A stretch of DNA of 64,000 bases, taken from the NCBI RefSeq assembly GCF_007859865.1, contig NZ_SJPI01000002.1, positions 452,651-516,650 on the forward strand, in the 5' to 3' direction. Positions 36,901-45,706 of the stretch are shown piece by piece (within the stretch, counting starts at the first letter, position 1; each line of letters begins with the position of its first letter). Under the pieces are notes generated by a model, which did not search any database, was not told the origin of the DNA, and was given only the letters and a program-made list of their open reading frames with translations. Both the position numbers and the translations under genes were made by a program. This DNA is from Rubripirellula amarantea. GTDB lineage: Bacteria > Planctomycetota > Planctomycetia > Pirellulales > Pirellulaceae.

Positions 36901-39555
36901 ACGCTGACTTACAAAGTAACGGAAATTCCCGCGTCGATCGGTGGCGTCTACTTGAGCGACAACACCACGGCGGTGGTGCTCAATAGCACCTATAGCATCT
37001 CGCAAATTCAAGGCATGAAGTTCCTGCCACTTTCCAATGCAAACGGTGCGGACAATTTCGTGGTTTCCGTTGCAGACAACGGCGGCACGACCAATGGCGG
37101 TGTCGATACACTGTTGGTCACGATTCCGGTCACCGTGACATCGGTCAACGATGCACCCATGGGCGTCGCAACCTCCGTTTTATTGCCTGAGGACACGAGC
37201 TACACCTTCAGTCTCAGCGACTTCACCTTTGCCGAAGCGTCGGACAATCCTGCCAACGCTCTGCTCGCGGTAAAGTTGACAACGATCCCGGCTGTGGGAA
37301 GCATTACCAACGACAACGTTCCTGTCGTGGCGGGTAATAATGTATCAGTTAGCGACATCGTATCCGGTAAACTCAAGTTCACTCCGGTGCCAAACGCCAA
37401 TGGAACGTCCTACGCAGGCTTCACGTTCCAAGTGCAAGACGACGGTGGAACGGCCAACGGAGGAATCGACTTGGATTCAACGCCTAAAGCGTTTTCGTTG
37501 AACGTCACGTCAGTCAATGACGCACCGCTGGGAACATCAAACGTCATCAACCTGTCGGCTACTGGCGTTTATACGTTCGTCGCCAACGACTTTGGGTTCA
37601 GCGATCCCAACGATTCGCCGGCTGACTCGTTCTTGGCGGTCAAGATCACAACGCTTCCGAGCTCAGGAGCCTTGACCAACAACGACGTTGCGGTCACACC
37701 TGGGACTAGTGTCTTGGTCAGCGACATCGCTACCGGGAAATTCAAGTTCACCTCGATAGGATCGAGTTCAGCGACCTTTATGTTCCAGGTTCAAGATGAT
37801 GGTGGAGTGACCAACGGCGGCGCGGATACTGATTCGAACGCAAAGTCAATCTCACTGGTGTCTGCTTTTGTTGCTGTCAATGACTCTGAATTTGCTGGCA
37901 CCGCACTTCCAGCCTACGTGTCGGTACTCGACAATGATATCCCAAGTGGTGTGCTGCAAGTGATCGGTGCTACCAACGCTGCCAATGGTTCAGTCACGGT
38001 CGTTGGCAGCGATGTCGTATACACATCCAACCCAGGCTTTACTGGAACTGATTCGTTTGACTACACGATGGCTTTGCAGGACGCTGAACTTGTCAGTTCG
38101 GCTGCCAGCAGTGGAGATCGGTTTGGGTATTCCGTCGACGTTGATGGCGACTACGCAGTCGTGGGAGCCTACCTTGACGATCCGAGCGGGCGAACCAACG
38201 CGGGCTCGGTGTTCATCTACCGTCGCACCGGTCCCACCACTTGGACTCAAGTCAAACTGCTCAACGGCGACCTGAACGTAGATGACGCCCAAAGCTATTT
38301 CGGTTGGAGTGTTGCGATCAGTGGCGACACGGTGGTCGTTGGTGCGCAAGCGGACCGAGACAATGGCTTCAAAGCGGGTGCGGTTTACGTGTTTGATCGC
38401 AACGAAGGCGGGGCAGACAACTGGGGCCGTGTTGCCAAGATTTATGGTAGTGACACAGACAAAAACGACTACTTCGGTCGATCCATCGACATCAGCGGCG
38501 ATACCATCGTCGTCGGTGCAAGTATCTGTGGTTCGTTGGGTGCAGCCGCTGGCGCTGCGTATGTGTTCCAACGTAATCAAGGCGGTACGAATGCTTGGGG
38601 CCAGACAAAGAAACTGGTCGGCAGCACTCAAGCCGCTGGCGATCGCTTTGGTCAATCAGTTTCGATCGACAACAACACGATCGTCGTGGGAGCATTCCAA
38701 AATGACGTTGTCGCCAACAACGCGGGCGCCGTGTTTGTGTTTGACCGGGATACTGGCGGCGCGAATAACTGGGGTGAGCAAAAGGCGGTTTACGCAGTTG
38801 ATGCAAGCGCAGTCGACTACTTCGGCTATTCGGTAGCCGTGTCAAACGGCGTGATAGCTATCGGAACCCCGCTCGATGACGAACCTGGCAAGAACCAAAC
38901 CGGATCGGTCTATGTGATCAGTCAAAACCAAGGCGGAACCAACAACTGGGGACAAACGGCACGGCTATTGACGGCCAACCCAGTCGCCGGTGATCGCTTG
39001 GGATGGTCCGTCGCCATTGACGGTAATCGGATCGTCTCGGGCGCCATTCAAGCCGACATCGGTGGCGACCGTTCGGGTAGCGCCTACCTGTTTGAAAACG
39101 TCGCTAGCACATGGTCGCAAACGCGAGTGCTGGTCAACGACAAAGTCACGACCGCCGACGAGTACGGTGTCAGCATCGCTCTAGACGGCGACATGGCGAT
39201 CGTCGGATCGTGGCTAGACAATCGACCGGTCAACAATTCTGGTGGCGCTTACGCGTTTGACCTTCGCACCGACACCGCGACCGTCACGGTTGACGTCTCT
39301 TCACCTCCGTCTGAGGTGCCATCAGTCGTATCGTCGAATTTGGCTGGTGGCGAAAGCGATGATCTGGTGATGTCGGTCTTGTCCGATGCGCAGGCGTCGC
39401 CAGTCGCGACTAACCAGCCATTGAGGCATCAAGCCATGAAACCTCTTGAAGCAGAACAGGTCGACTTCCTATTCACGTCGGATGCAATTGACACCCGAGA
39501 AGAAAATGTCGTCCTTCTTAGTGCCGTTGCGCTAGGATTAGAGTTTTTTTGGTAA
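30754..39555 (+). CDS. Giant LEPR-type repeat protein (adhesin-like) with FG-GAP propeller
   Basis: About 2930 residues from ATG 30754. The N-terminus holds MLESRELLTA, a LEPR-like variant. Residues about 50-1710 are eight alternating pairs of PPC-like beta domains. Type A is like TFTLxxPTxLYFDxxT ... FNYDD.VIGLMPAGTYTL; type B is like TKLYKFTGTAGTSVYVDS ... DLGRIDLPTTGTYT. Pairs 1-4 and 5-8 match in order, so a 2.5-kb segment was duplicated. Next comes a haemolysin-like stretch, then about four cadherin-like repeats (LEDTAYTFTVADF, LPEDTSYTFSLSDF, AVKITTLP), then seven FG-GAP blades. No protease centre is seen. The end (VALGLEFFW) differs from the tail of the other two proteins. A surface adhesin or matrix role is inferred. 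Confidence 0.85.
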   Translation: MSIVSALRNSCSKRDFCSVSKSLVPIKPIKRIKRLMIIEMLESRELLTAATGDHRFFGAIANPGQTDTFEFSLAAPQQLWFDTLTNDANISWSMEGGQGAVASYAFSNDDQVFGTQPAGDYTVTVSGNADYTGSYAFCVLEMSTLATSIAVDTTINGVVDPTITANLYSFAGTAGTSVYVESLSNTTTDLNGYTASWYVYDHYGTQLASNYYFANDLGRIDLPITGTYTIAIQGNINATGGTETYALKVYSVADTTTAFTLGTAVAGNTTAPGQANEYTFTLASPTSLYFDSQTNDGSLHWSLKGPQGNVVSPTSFNYDDNVIGLMPAGTYTLTVNRNDATTGGYAFNLIDLANATAITTGSVGTPAGPTVTGTLSPAESAKAYKFTGIAGNRLLFNNINTSGDSAHWILLDPYNNVVFDDYTSTDQSNVVISASGTYTLVMAGYLGNTVAPSFDFQINYQSNTTPPTIPGTVITLGTVKNGTIPAGGISFYKFTLASPTQLYFDARTDNTSLGWTLIGPQGTVINSYPLGAYYENTGDVFIGLMPAGTYALQIAGPASTAFSFNMLDVGVATSVTLDTPVSSSVSARATKLYRFAGTAGTAVYVDVTTSSNNLEWRLYDPFGNVVPIEGPATSVGRFELLATGDYTLAAVSDLYATGSSNFTFNVENVVDTTTALTLGVPVTGTISVPSQVKDYSFTLTQPTRLWFDIQSVDSFENYWQLIGPLGNVVAGTWFAYDDTDIGLQPAGDYTLQLTRSYNTTGSFSFNLLDVATASSLTIGTQQNDTLVGPVTKLYKFTGTAGTSLYVDSVSDSTNDPNGYAASWCLYDPYGTQLVTNAFIYDLGRFDLETSGPYTLAVIGHLNSIGTESIAFKVSSTADTTTALTLGTPVTGNIATPGQIDKYTFTLGAPAQLWFDSQSGTAYQTNWQLVGPQGNVVSSTYFNYDDHIIGLIPAGDYTLEVNESGGATGTYAFNLLDYAAAMNLTLGTPVSDTLVGPATKLYQFAGTAGTSVFGNSISDTTDDPNGYTAGWKVYDQYGTLVGQASYLANDIGRIDLPTTGTYTVVIQGNYNSTGTETFTFNVSSITDSTTPLTLGSAATGNTAMPGQVNKYTFTLGAPTSLYFDVQTYDTSLYWSLTGPQGQVVNQTWFYYDDQVIGLVPAGNYTLTLERSDDSTGNYAFNMLDFANATAITTGTSGTPAGPTVSGSLNPAESAKAYKFTGVAGNRLLFNNITNSGNPANWILLDPYNNVVFNDSIANDQSTVIMTASGTYTLVMTGQLGNTISPAFSFQINYESNVTPPAIPGTTITLGTARTGTIPAGLTSFFKFTVASPTRLFFDSRTADNNLTWNLIGPQGTVVNSYYFGPYNESTGDLSIGLMPAGTYALQVSGPSGTPFAFNMLDVGAATSVTLGATTSSSVAVRTAKLYKFGGTEGDNVYLSSTTNSTTTEWALFDPYGNQLSNATMPNALGRFELPSTGDYTVAIQSNGYATSTANFAFKVQPVTDQTSPLTLGTPVTGSITEPAQVSRYTFTLSTPKQLWFDSRTDDASQIVWSLKGPQGTVVAVNYFSYDDQVIGLMPAGDYVLEVSRPDDSLGAFAFNLLDHAAATNLTLGLPVTDSIVGPVTKLYQFAGTAGTSVFVDSISDTTNDPNGYTASWIVVDKFGAVVASNSYLSNDLSRINMNSTGMYTLVVQGSLFSTGTESFSFNVRSVSDDDRQLWGTPGSDSMVVEYLGATTRDVYLNGYLAGTLYGVEPLTLDGKADTDSLSVIGTSAADAFAITPTEVNLGSVSNLVADIESRSVNGGSGADTFSYSGSNPDLTLLGGAGLDTFSPGNAATVYSIDGGANGATINYSASTVGVVVDLAGSILTGVTQFSNVTGVVGSPQSDAPIGASFGKTALEDTAYTFTVADFAFTDPGDVPAHALQAVKIATLPAAGVLTNNSVAAVAGDSVSAADIVAGNFKFTSAINASGPTYASFTFRIQDNGGTASGGLDLDPTARTVSIAVAPVNDPPVQTAGTVSPLSVLEDSPITTFGLTGLTFGAGGGSDESTQTLTYKVTEIPASIGGVYLSDNTTAVVLNSTYSISQIQGMKFLPLSNANGADNFVVSVADNGGTTNGGVDTLLVTIPVTVTSVNDAPMGVATSVLLPEDTSYTFSLSDFTFAEASDNPANALLAVKLTTIPAVGSITNDNVPVVAGNNVSVSDIVSGKLKFTPVPNANGTSYAGFTFQVQDDGGTANGGIDLDSTPKAFSLNVTSVNDAPLGTSNVINLSATGVYTFVANDFGFSDPNDSPADSFLAVKITTLPSSGALTNNDVAVTPGTSVLVSDIATGKFKFTSIGSSSATFMFQVQDDGGVTNGGADTDSNAKSISLVSAFVAVNDSEFAGTALPAYVSVLDNDIPSGVLQVIGATNAANGSVTVVGSDVVYTSNPGFTGTDSFDYTMALQDAELVSSAASSGDRFGYSVDVDGDYAVVGAYLDDPSGRTNAGSVFIYRRTGPTTWTQVKLLNGDLNVDDAQSYFGWSVAISGDTVVVGAQADRDNGFKAGAVYVFDRNEGGADNWGRVAKIYGSDTDKNDYFGRSIDISGDTIVVGASICGSLGAAAGAAYVFQRNQGGTNAWGQTKKLVGSTQAAGDRFGQSVSIDNNTIVVGAFQNDVVANNAGAVFVFDRDTGGANNWGEQKAVYAVDASAVDYFGYSVAVSNGVIAIGTPLDDEPGKNQTGSVYVISQNQGGTNNWGQTARLLTANPVAGDRLGWSVAIDGNRIVSGAIQADIGGDRSGSAYLFENVASTWSQTRVLVNDKVTTADEYGVSIALDGDMAIVGSWLDNRPVNNSGGAYAFDLRTDTATVTVDVSSPPSEVPSVVSSNLAGGESDDLVMSVLSDAQASPVATNQPLRHQAMKPLEAEQVDFLFTSDAIDTREENVVLLSAVALGLEFFW

Positions 39556-39770
39556 AGTCAATTCTAATACAAATTAAATAGGCCGATTGAGCGTTTGTTA
39601 TCTCGCAACGTCTGATCAATTCGTGTCTCTATGTCGCCAGTGCTCGTACCCAACCTGGGTGACTGGTGCGTTTGGCTATCGGGGCAACAAAGTCCCCAAT
39701 CACTTCAGATAAGTCAAGTTCGCTACAATGGCTTCTGCGATATTTGCTTTCGTATTCCTGGGTGAAATGC
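39556..39770. other. Intergenic region
   Basis: AT-rich for the window just after the giant gene. No gene or clear terminator hairpin is seen. Confidence 0.4.
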
Positions 39771-41276
39771 ATGAGACGTTCTTTGAGTTGTTTGGTGGTT
39801 TGGTTGGTTGTGGTGGGTGTCGCTAATGCGATGAGTCCTTTGAAGTCTGGATTTGCGGAGCGTGATATTACGCCGGAGATTGGGATGGAATGTCCCGGCG
39901 GCTATGGCAAAGCATTTCATCGGGTTTTGCATGATCCTTGCAAGGTTCGTGCCGCAGTGTTTGATGACGGCGAGAAACGAGTCGCCATCGTTTGCGTCGA
40001 TGCGTTGGTAATTCATCGTGTGCTAGTGCATGCTGCTCGTGAGCGAATTCAAACGAGGTGCGGAATCGAAGCAGGAGCGATTCTGATCCATGCAACTCAT
40101 TCGCATTCGTCGGGACCAACGGGGATGATTTACCCGGGCGAATATGATCATGCATCGCCGATGGTCCAAGATCTGGCATATCGTCAATCGTCCACCGCAA
40201 ACTTGGACTACGTTCAGCATGTCGAAAACCAAATCGTCGACTGTGTCGTCGATGCGGATGCAAATCGCGAAGAATGCACCTACAGCATTGGTCGCGGTCA
40301 TGAAGAACAAGTGGCATTTAATCGTCGCTTTTTCATGGCCAACGGGATCACTCAAACGCACCCGAGGCCGGGTAACCCAGACATTCTTGGCGTCGCTGGT
40401 CCGACTGACCCCGAAGTGGGAGTAATCGGCGTGTGGGACCGCGAAGGCAATCTCGAGGGTTGTATTGTCAATTTCGTCTGCCATGCAACGACCAGTCCCC
40501 CGGGAATATCCGCGAACTACATCTACTTCGTTGAAAAGGTAATTCGCGGCACCTTTGGCGATGATTGCGTGCTCGTGTTCCTGGCTGGTGCCTCAGGCGA
40601 TGTCACTCAGGTTGACAACATGGCCACGCAGGTGGCGCGTGATCCCGCGGATTCGTCTCGCTTTGTCGGCGGCAGTGTCGGTGCCGAAGCGGTTAAGGTG
40701 CTGCTTCGCGAACCTCGTGGCGATAACGCGAACTTGGCGTTCCAATCGAAGTTGCTGATTATAAAGCGTCGCCCGCCAAGTGCCGAACGAGTGGCTCGTA
40801 GTCACGAACTTGTTTCGCAAGAACCCAGTGCGGTTGGAAAGACAGTTTGGACGTTTGCAAAAGAGATCGTGCTGCTCGATGCGAAGCTCAAGAAGGAACC
40901 GGAAGTCGAGGTTGAAGTGCAGGCGATTCAAATCGGCCCAGCGGTGTTTTTGACGGACCCGGCGGAGTTCTTTTGTCAGTTTGGGTTGGATATCAAAGCT
41001 CGCAGTCACTTTCCGTTTACATTTCCCGTTTCGCTTGCCAACGGCTGCGTAGGCTATGTGCCGACTCAAGAGGCCTTTGGCAAACGGGGCGGAGGCTACG
41101 AAACTCGCTTGACCAGCTACAGCAATTTGGAAATCACCGCAGGTAGTCAAATGGTGGATGCCGCGATCGAGCTGGCGTCGGCTTTATCGCCCGGCGAAAT
41201 TCCCAAACGCAGTCCTGCCCCACCCTTTCGCAGCAGCGCTTGGGACTATGGCTCGGTTTCACCAGAGCTGGATTGA
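39771..41276 (+). CDS. Neutral/alkaline ceramidase-family exported hydrolase
   Basis: ATG 39771 gives a signal peptide (RRSLSCLVVWLVVVGVANA) and a roughly 500-residue protein; the longer frame from 39666 is unlikely. The mature N-terminus SGFAERDITPEIG and the segments CVDALVI, ILIHATHSHSSGPTG, VNFVCHATT and FLAGASGDVTQVDN match the neutral/alkaline non-lysosomal ceramidase superfamily (zinc amidase; His in THSHSSGP and NFVCHAT). Planctomycetes have many such proteins with unknown substrates, so amide hydrolysis of a lipid is only the family reading. The gene lies between the adhesin and a small membrane protein. Confidence 0.85.
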   Translation: MRRSLSCLVVWLVVVGVANAMSPLKSGFAERDITPEIGMECPGGYGKAFHRVLHDPCKVRAAVFDDGEKRVAIVCVDALVIHRVLVHAARERIQTRCGIEAGAILIHATHSHSSGPTGMIYPGEYDHASPMVQDLAYRQSSTANLDYVQHVENQIVDCVVDADANREECTYSIGRGHEEQVAFNRRFFMANGITQTHPRPGNPDILGVAGPTDPEVGVIGVWDREGNLEGCIVNFVCHATTSPPGISANYIYFVEKVIRGTFGDDCVLVFLAGASGDVTQVDNMATQVARDPADSSRFVGGSVGAEAVKVLLREPRGDNANLAFQSKLLIIKRRPPSAERVARSHELVSQEPSAVGKTVWTFAKEIVLLDAKLKKEPEVEVEVQAIQIGPAVFLTDPAEFFCQFGLDIKARSHFPFTFPVSLANGCVGYVPTQEAFGKRGGGYETRLTSYSNLEITAGSQMVDAAIELASALSPGEIPKRSPAPPFRSSAWDYGSVSPELD

Positions 41277-41354
41277 GTTCACGCCAATCGTGTGGTTTGA
41301 TCGCGTCATTCACGGCGCCTCGTATGTGTCTTGGGACACGAAATCTCAATCTGG

Positions 41355-41570
41355 CTAGTCAACGGGTTCGCCGACGGCTTTGTTGATCAGTAATGATGAG
41401 AACGCGATGGCGACGAACAATGGAAAGGTATGAGCGAGCATGCGAAGGAAGTTGGCGCGACCTTCGGTGATGCTGTCGGTGATCAGCGGCAAAACAAATG
41501 AGGCAAGCATGGCAGCGGTCAAAAGAGCTGCGTTGGATGCAATCAGTGTGCTTTTCTTTGCGCGGTTCAT
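41355..41570 (-). CDS. Small membrane protein, two predicted helices
   Basis: A 71-residue protein from ATG 41570 with a basic start (MNRAKKSTLIASNAALLTAA) and two hydrophobic stretches (LLTAAMLASFVLPLIT and HTFPLFVAIAFSSLLI). No family is recognised. The composition looks like a real small inner-membrane protein rather than a chance frame, but short length keeps the call moderate. It is divergent from the sulfatase gene at 41769. Confidence 0.5.
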   Translation of the reverse strand: MNRAKKSTLIASNAALLTAAMLASFVLPLITDSITEGRANFLRMLAHTFPLFVAIAFSSLLINKAVGEPVD

Positions 41571-41768
41571 GGGGTTGATCCGGAGGTGCGGGCGAGTCTT
41601 CAGAAATCATAGCCACTCACGCTGACGGATGCGAACCGAAGAGACGAGCCGCTCATCGGGGCCAACGTAGTGGCAAACGTGAGTTAGAATGAGCGAGCGT
41701 TGCCAGTATTGGTGGTCGCAGTCGAACGCGTCTTTTGCAGTCTTTCTACTCTTTCGAGTCAGTACATC

Positions 41769-43232
41769 ATGCTAACTCTTCACCGATTTATCCTTGTCGC
41801 GTTAGCATTTGCCGCACTTTCGCCTGTATTGAATGCGGCGGAGCGTCCTCACATCGTTTTCTTATTGGCGGACGATCAGAATACATTGTCGGCGGGGTGC
41901 TACGGCAATCCGGAAGTTCAAACTCCACAGATGGATCGGTTGGCAAAAGATGGCGTTGTGTTTGATCGGCACTACAACACAACATCCATCTGCATGGCCA
42001 GCCGCGCAAGTATTTTCACCGGGATGTACGAGTACAAGACGGGAACGAACTTTCTCCATGGCGACATGAAGCAGGAAGTTTGGGAACGTTCCTATCCGGT
42101 GCTGTTGAAAGAGGCAGGCTACCTAACCGCTTTCGCGGGCAAGTTTGGGATCGAAGTCGAAGGTCGTGGTCTTTGCGAAGTTGACTTTGATCTGTGGGGC
42201 GGAGCACCCGGGCAATCGTCGTACGTCACCAAGAAGAATGAATCGATGGCGAAGTACGCGAAAGAGTATCCTCATTCGACGCTTTCCTACGGAGCGTTCG
42301 GGCAAGATGCGATTAAAGAAGCGATCAAGCAAGAAAAACCGCTATGCCTGTCGATCAGCTTCAAGGCTCCTCACAAACCAGCCACCCCCGACCCACGGTT
42401 TGATCACGTTTACGCCGGCAAGTCGTTCACCAAGCCCGCGAACTTCGGCCGCGAAGCAGGCGAACACCTTGCTGCACAAAGCAAGTTGGGGCGTGAGTTC
42501 CGTCAGTTCACTGAATGGAAATACGACACGGACTACGATGGTGAAATGGCGAAGTACTTTCAACAGGTTTACGCCATTGATGTGGCCGTGGGGATGATTC
42601 GCGATGAGTTGGACCGGCAAGGCATCGCTGACAACACCGTTATTATTTACACCAGCGACAACGGGTACATTTGCGGGTCGCACGGATACGCATCCAAGGA
42701 ATTGCCGATGGAGGAGTCTTCGCGTGTGCCACTGATCGTTTTTGATCCTCGCAGTCCCACCTCGGGGAAAGAACAGCGATGTGCCGCACTGACTGGGAAC
42801 ATCGACTTCGCACCAACGATACTGGAACTTGCTGGATTGCCAGTCCCCGAAAATATGGACGGTGTCAGTCTATTGCCGCTACTGAAGGACACGACTGCGG
42901 ACGTTCGAGAACAGTTGGCGTTCATTAACGTTTTTGATCTAAAGACAAGTTGCTTGAGCGTTTTTACCAAGCAGATGAAGTACACGTATTGGTGGTATTC
43001 GGAACCGCAGATGCCCCCGTCGGAGGAACTGTTTAGCTCTGATGCTGATCCTTACGAGATGGTTAATCTCGCCGGCAGTTCGGGGGCAGAGATCTCACTT
43101 CGTGACATGCGAGCTCGCTATGACGTTGAACTTGAAAAGTGGAAACGCAACGCGGTTCCGTACAACGATTACCAACGGTATGGAGTGTTGTTCGACCGGA
43201 CACTACCGCCGGCTGATAAGGTAATTGAGTAG
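41769..43232 (+). CDS. Sulfatase family protein, exported
   Basis: About 487 residues from ATG 41769; the frame is open from 41700. The signal peptide is [19 protein letters not shown]. The sulfatase metal site is [11 protein letters not shown] (Asp 35-36) and the formylglycine motif is C75-M-A-S-R followed by ASIFTG, the CxASR form of the type I motif. Later motifs are [27 protein letters not shown] and [10 protein letters not shown]. It resembles N-sulfoglucosamine or iduronate-type sulfatases of planctomycetes, although the substrate cannot be assigned. It ends 115 bases before the convergent polyferredoxin gene. Confidence 0.92.
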   Translation: MLTLHRFILVALAFAALSPVLNAAERPHIVFLLADDQNTLSAGCYGNPEVQTPQMDRLAKDGVVFDRHYNTTSICMASRASIFTGMYEYKTGTNFLHGDMKQEVWERSYPVLLKEAGYLTAFAGKFGIEVEGRGLCEVDFDLWGGAPGQSSYVTKKNESMAKYAKEYPHSTLSYGAFGQDAIKEAIKQEKPLCLSISFKAPHKPATPDPRFDHVYAGKSFTKPANFGREAGEHLAAQSKLGREFRQFTEWKYDTDYDGEMAKYFQQVYAIDVAVGMIRDELDRQGIADNTVIIYTSDNGYICGSHGYASKELPMEESSRVPLIVFDPRSPTSGKEQRCAALTGNIDFAPTILELAGLPVPENMDGVSLLPLLKDTTADVREQLAFINVFDLKTSCLSVFTKQMKYTYWWYSEPQMPPSEELFSSDADPYEMVNLAGSSGAEISLRDMRARYDVELEKWKRNAVPYNDYQRYGVLFDRTLPPADKVIE

Positions 43233-43346
43233 TCGAGAAGGTCGTTGTCGCGATGAGTGATTCGAGTTTGTTCGCTGCTCACGATGGTCGCAATCGACAC
43301 GCGTCGCCACCTAATTTCATCGTAGCGAGCGTAATTGAGTGAGTGA

Positions 43347-45704
43347 TCACTTCATTTGACGGTCTTCTTTGCCCTCACCCGCTTCGACCACGATGGCGGA
43401 ATGTTCGAGTAGCTTCTCGGCCTTCACGTTAACGGCGTAGCAACGTGTTTGGCAAAGGCCGCACCCGACGCAAGCATCCTCTAGGACGATGGGAGCTAGA
43501 AATCCGGTGCCTTCGATGGGCAGACCATTTTCGTCGGTCTGCGTTCCCACCTGGGTGTACTCAATGGCGTGGTAGCCTGCGGCGTTGCACTCCTGGACAC
43601 ACAAATCGCAATCACCGGTGCCGGCATAGGGCAAGCAGGTGGCTTCGTTGACGATCGCTAGCCCCATTCGCGTGACCTTCTTTTCCTCGATGGGAAGAGG
43701 CCGAATGGCGCCGGTTGGACAAACTTGACCGCACGCATTGCAGCTCGATTCACAACCAGCCCAGTCAGCGTTCACCAACGGTGCCCACAACCCTTCAAGT
43801 CCCTGCTCGAATCCCTCGGGCTGCAGCACGTTGTTGGGGCAGGCCTTGAAACACTCGCCGCAACGAATGCACATCTCCAAGAACTCTTTTTCTGGAACGC
43901 TACCCGGCGGTCGAACTGGACGCACCGAATCAGGATCGTCGAGACTTGCGCCAAACGCTTTGGCCGTTGCAGCAATCGTGATGCCTCCGACCGATGCGGC
44001 CGTGCCGCCTGCGGCCAACGAAAGAAATCCGCGACGACCCAGCGCGGTTTCATGAGTGGGGGGATCATCTTCGATCTTCAGTTCCACCACGTTCCATCGC
44101 TCAACAAACTTGATCGCATGGGTGGGGCAAACGCCGCCGCAGGATTGGCACATCGTGCAGTCCGACGTCCGAGTCGTGAAGTCGGGCTTGATCGCATCAA
44201 AGGGACATATCTCAACGCACTTGTTGCAGTTGATGCATGACGATTCCACCTTTCGTTCGGTCACGCGAAACAAATTGCCTAGTGAAAAAACGGCTCCGCT
44301 TGGACACACGTACTTGCACCAAAATCGGGGACGAAGGAAACCGAGGCCTAACACGGCGGCAAACATCACCAAGGACAGGACCTGGCCCCAACCGATCGCA
44401 GGCACCAAGTGCCAACCACGCGTCGATCCACTGACCAACGGGTCCACCGCGAACAGCATTGCCCGAGTGATTACGGGAATCGCAGAGAACAAACCCGACA
44501 CTAAAACACCGCAAACGGCCGCCACCAGCGTGCCCGCGAGCAAGTAGTACTTGATGTGAACCCACCAGCCATCGCCGGGAACTCGAAACCGTTTCGTTCG
44601 ACTACCGATTGCCCAGTCAAACAAATCAATGGTCGTTCCGAGCGGACACAGGTAGCCACAGAATCCTCGCGGGATCAAGACGCAAACGATAAGGATCACC
44701 GCAGCAAACGCCAACGACCAAACCCAACTGCGTGACGCGATCGCAGTCGAGATGCTGACCAGCGGATCGATGATCAAGAACGTTTCCGCGTGGACGATCT
44801 CTTTGTCGGCGAGATTATTGGCGTAGTGAGACGGCCACGCTTGAGGTTCTCGTTCGTAAAGGCGAAACGATCCTGATCCGGTGAAGAACGCGTCCATGAC
44901 TTCAGGTGTCAGTTCACCCTGTAAGTTCAACCACACCTGTTCTCGTCCGCCGCCGACCTTCTCGAACGCAGCGATGCACGTCACGTCTTCATCGCGAGAT
45001 GCAGCCCGTGCGATTGCTTCATCGGCGACGTAAAGCGTTCCTTTTCGATCGTTAACCCAATCGTCGGTCACGCTTGAGCTTTCCTCGGACGATTCGATAT
45101 CGTCTGATGCGTTGTTGGATTCAGGCGACCGTGCCAGAACGAAATATCCAGTGTCCTCGTCAATCGTTTCGAATGCCCAGTTCGACGACGTGAGCGGCGG
45201 GGGCGCGGGTTTGGCGCTGTAGGGCCAGCAAACATAAAAGAACAGCGCTAAGAAAGTGACCAAGCAAACGCTTTGGCAAACTCGGCGCACGGGTGATGCC
45301 AACCAAGATCGTCCCAAACGGCGCAAAGTTTTTCGAAGCAGACCTCGACGTTTAGTTACATGTTCGGATTGAACCCATCGCGGAGTAATCATCCGCAGAA
45401 CTCGACCGGGAAGTGTCCATGAAAGTGCCAGGTTGCTCTTGCGTTTCCGCATGGTCGGAACAAACCATTCCATCCGCAACAGTGCTCGCGAACGGCCAAA
45501 TTCAAACGTCGTCAGGAAGATCAGAACGGCCGAAAAGATAAGCACGCCGGCGATCGAGAATGCAATTTCAATTCGATCACCAAAGACTTTGTGAAAAGCG
45601 TCATGCTTCGTCAAAGCGGCTGCAACGATTACCGATCCGAGCAAGCACATAGCAAAGGCCAGCACGCGGTATCGGGCACGTCGAAGAGTTCGGGAGTTGA
45701 GCAT
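43347..45704 (-). CDS. Membrane polyferredoxin, NapH/NapG-like fusion
   Basis: About 785 residues from ATG 45704, two bases after the stop of the GH62 gene. There are roughly six membrane helices, in two sets of three. Between and after them are the NapH/NosR-type motifs CGYLCPLGT and CKYVCPSGA, then two 4Fe-4S ferredoxin clusters (CINCNKCVEICP, CTMCQSCGGVCP). A Tat-like motif (GRRGFLSLAAGG) and hydrophobic stretch follow. After that are further Cys clusters: CIRCGECFKACP, CNACGQVCPTGAI, CDLCVQEC and CVGCGLCQTRC. The first part equals NapH and the second resembles NapG, so this looks like a fusion of two proteins usually made separately. It probably carries electrons between the quinone pool and periplasmic partners such as the FMN protein of the same operon. 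Confidence 0.85.
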   Translation of the reverse strand: MLNSRTLRRARYRVLAFAMCLLGSVIVAAALTKHDAFHKVFGDRIEIAFSIAGVLIFSAVLIFLTTFEFGRSRALLRMEWFVPTMRKRKSNLALSWTLPGRVLRMITPRWVQSEHVTKRRGLLRKTLRRLGRSWLASPVRRVCQSVCLVTFLALFFYVCWPYSAKPAPPPLTSSNWAFETIDEDTGYFVLARSPESNNASDDIESSEESSSVTDDWVNDRKGTLYVADEAIARAASRDEDVTCIAAFEKVGGGREQVWLNLQGELTPEVMDAFFTGSGSFRLYEREPQAWPSHYANNLADKEIVHAETFLIIDPLVSISTAIASRSWVWSLAFAAVILIVCVLIPRGFCGYLCPLGTTIDLFDWAIGSRTKRFRVPGDGWWVHIKYYLLAGTLVAAVCGVLVSGLFSAIPVITRAMLFAVDPLVSGSTRGWHLVPAIGWGQVLSLVMFAAVLGLGFLRPRFWCKYVCPSGAVFSLGNLFRVTERKVESSCINCNKCVEICPFDAIKPDFTTRTSDCTMCQSCGGVCPTHAIKFVERWNVVELKIEDDPPTHETALGRRGFLSLAAGGTAASVGGITIAATAKAFGASLDDPDSVRPVRPPGSVPEKEFLEMCIRCGECFKACPNNVLQPEGFEQGLEGLWAPLVNADWAGCESSCNACGQVCPTGAIRPLPIEEKKVTRMGLAIVNEATCLPYAGTGDCDLCVQECNAAGYHAIEYTQVGTQTDENGLPIEGTGFLAPIVLEDACVGCGLCQTRCYAVNVKAEKLLEHSAIVVEAGEGKEDRQMK

Positions 45705-45706
45705 CG

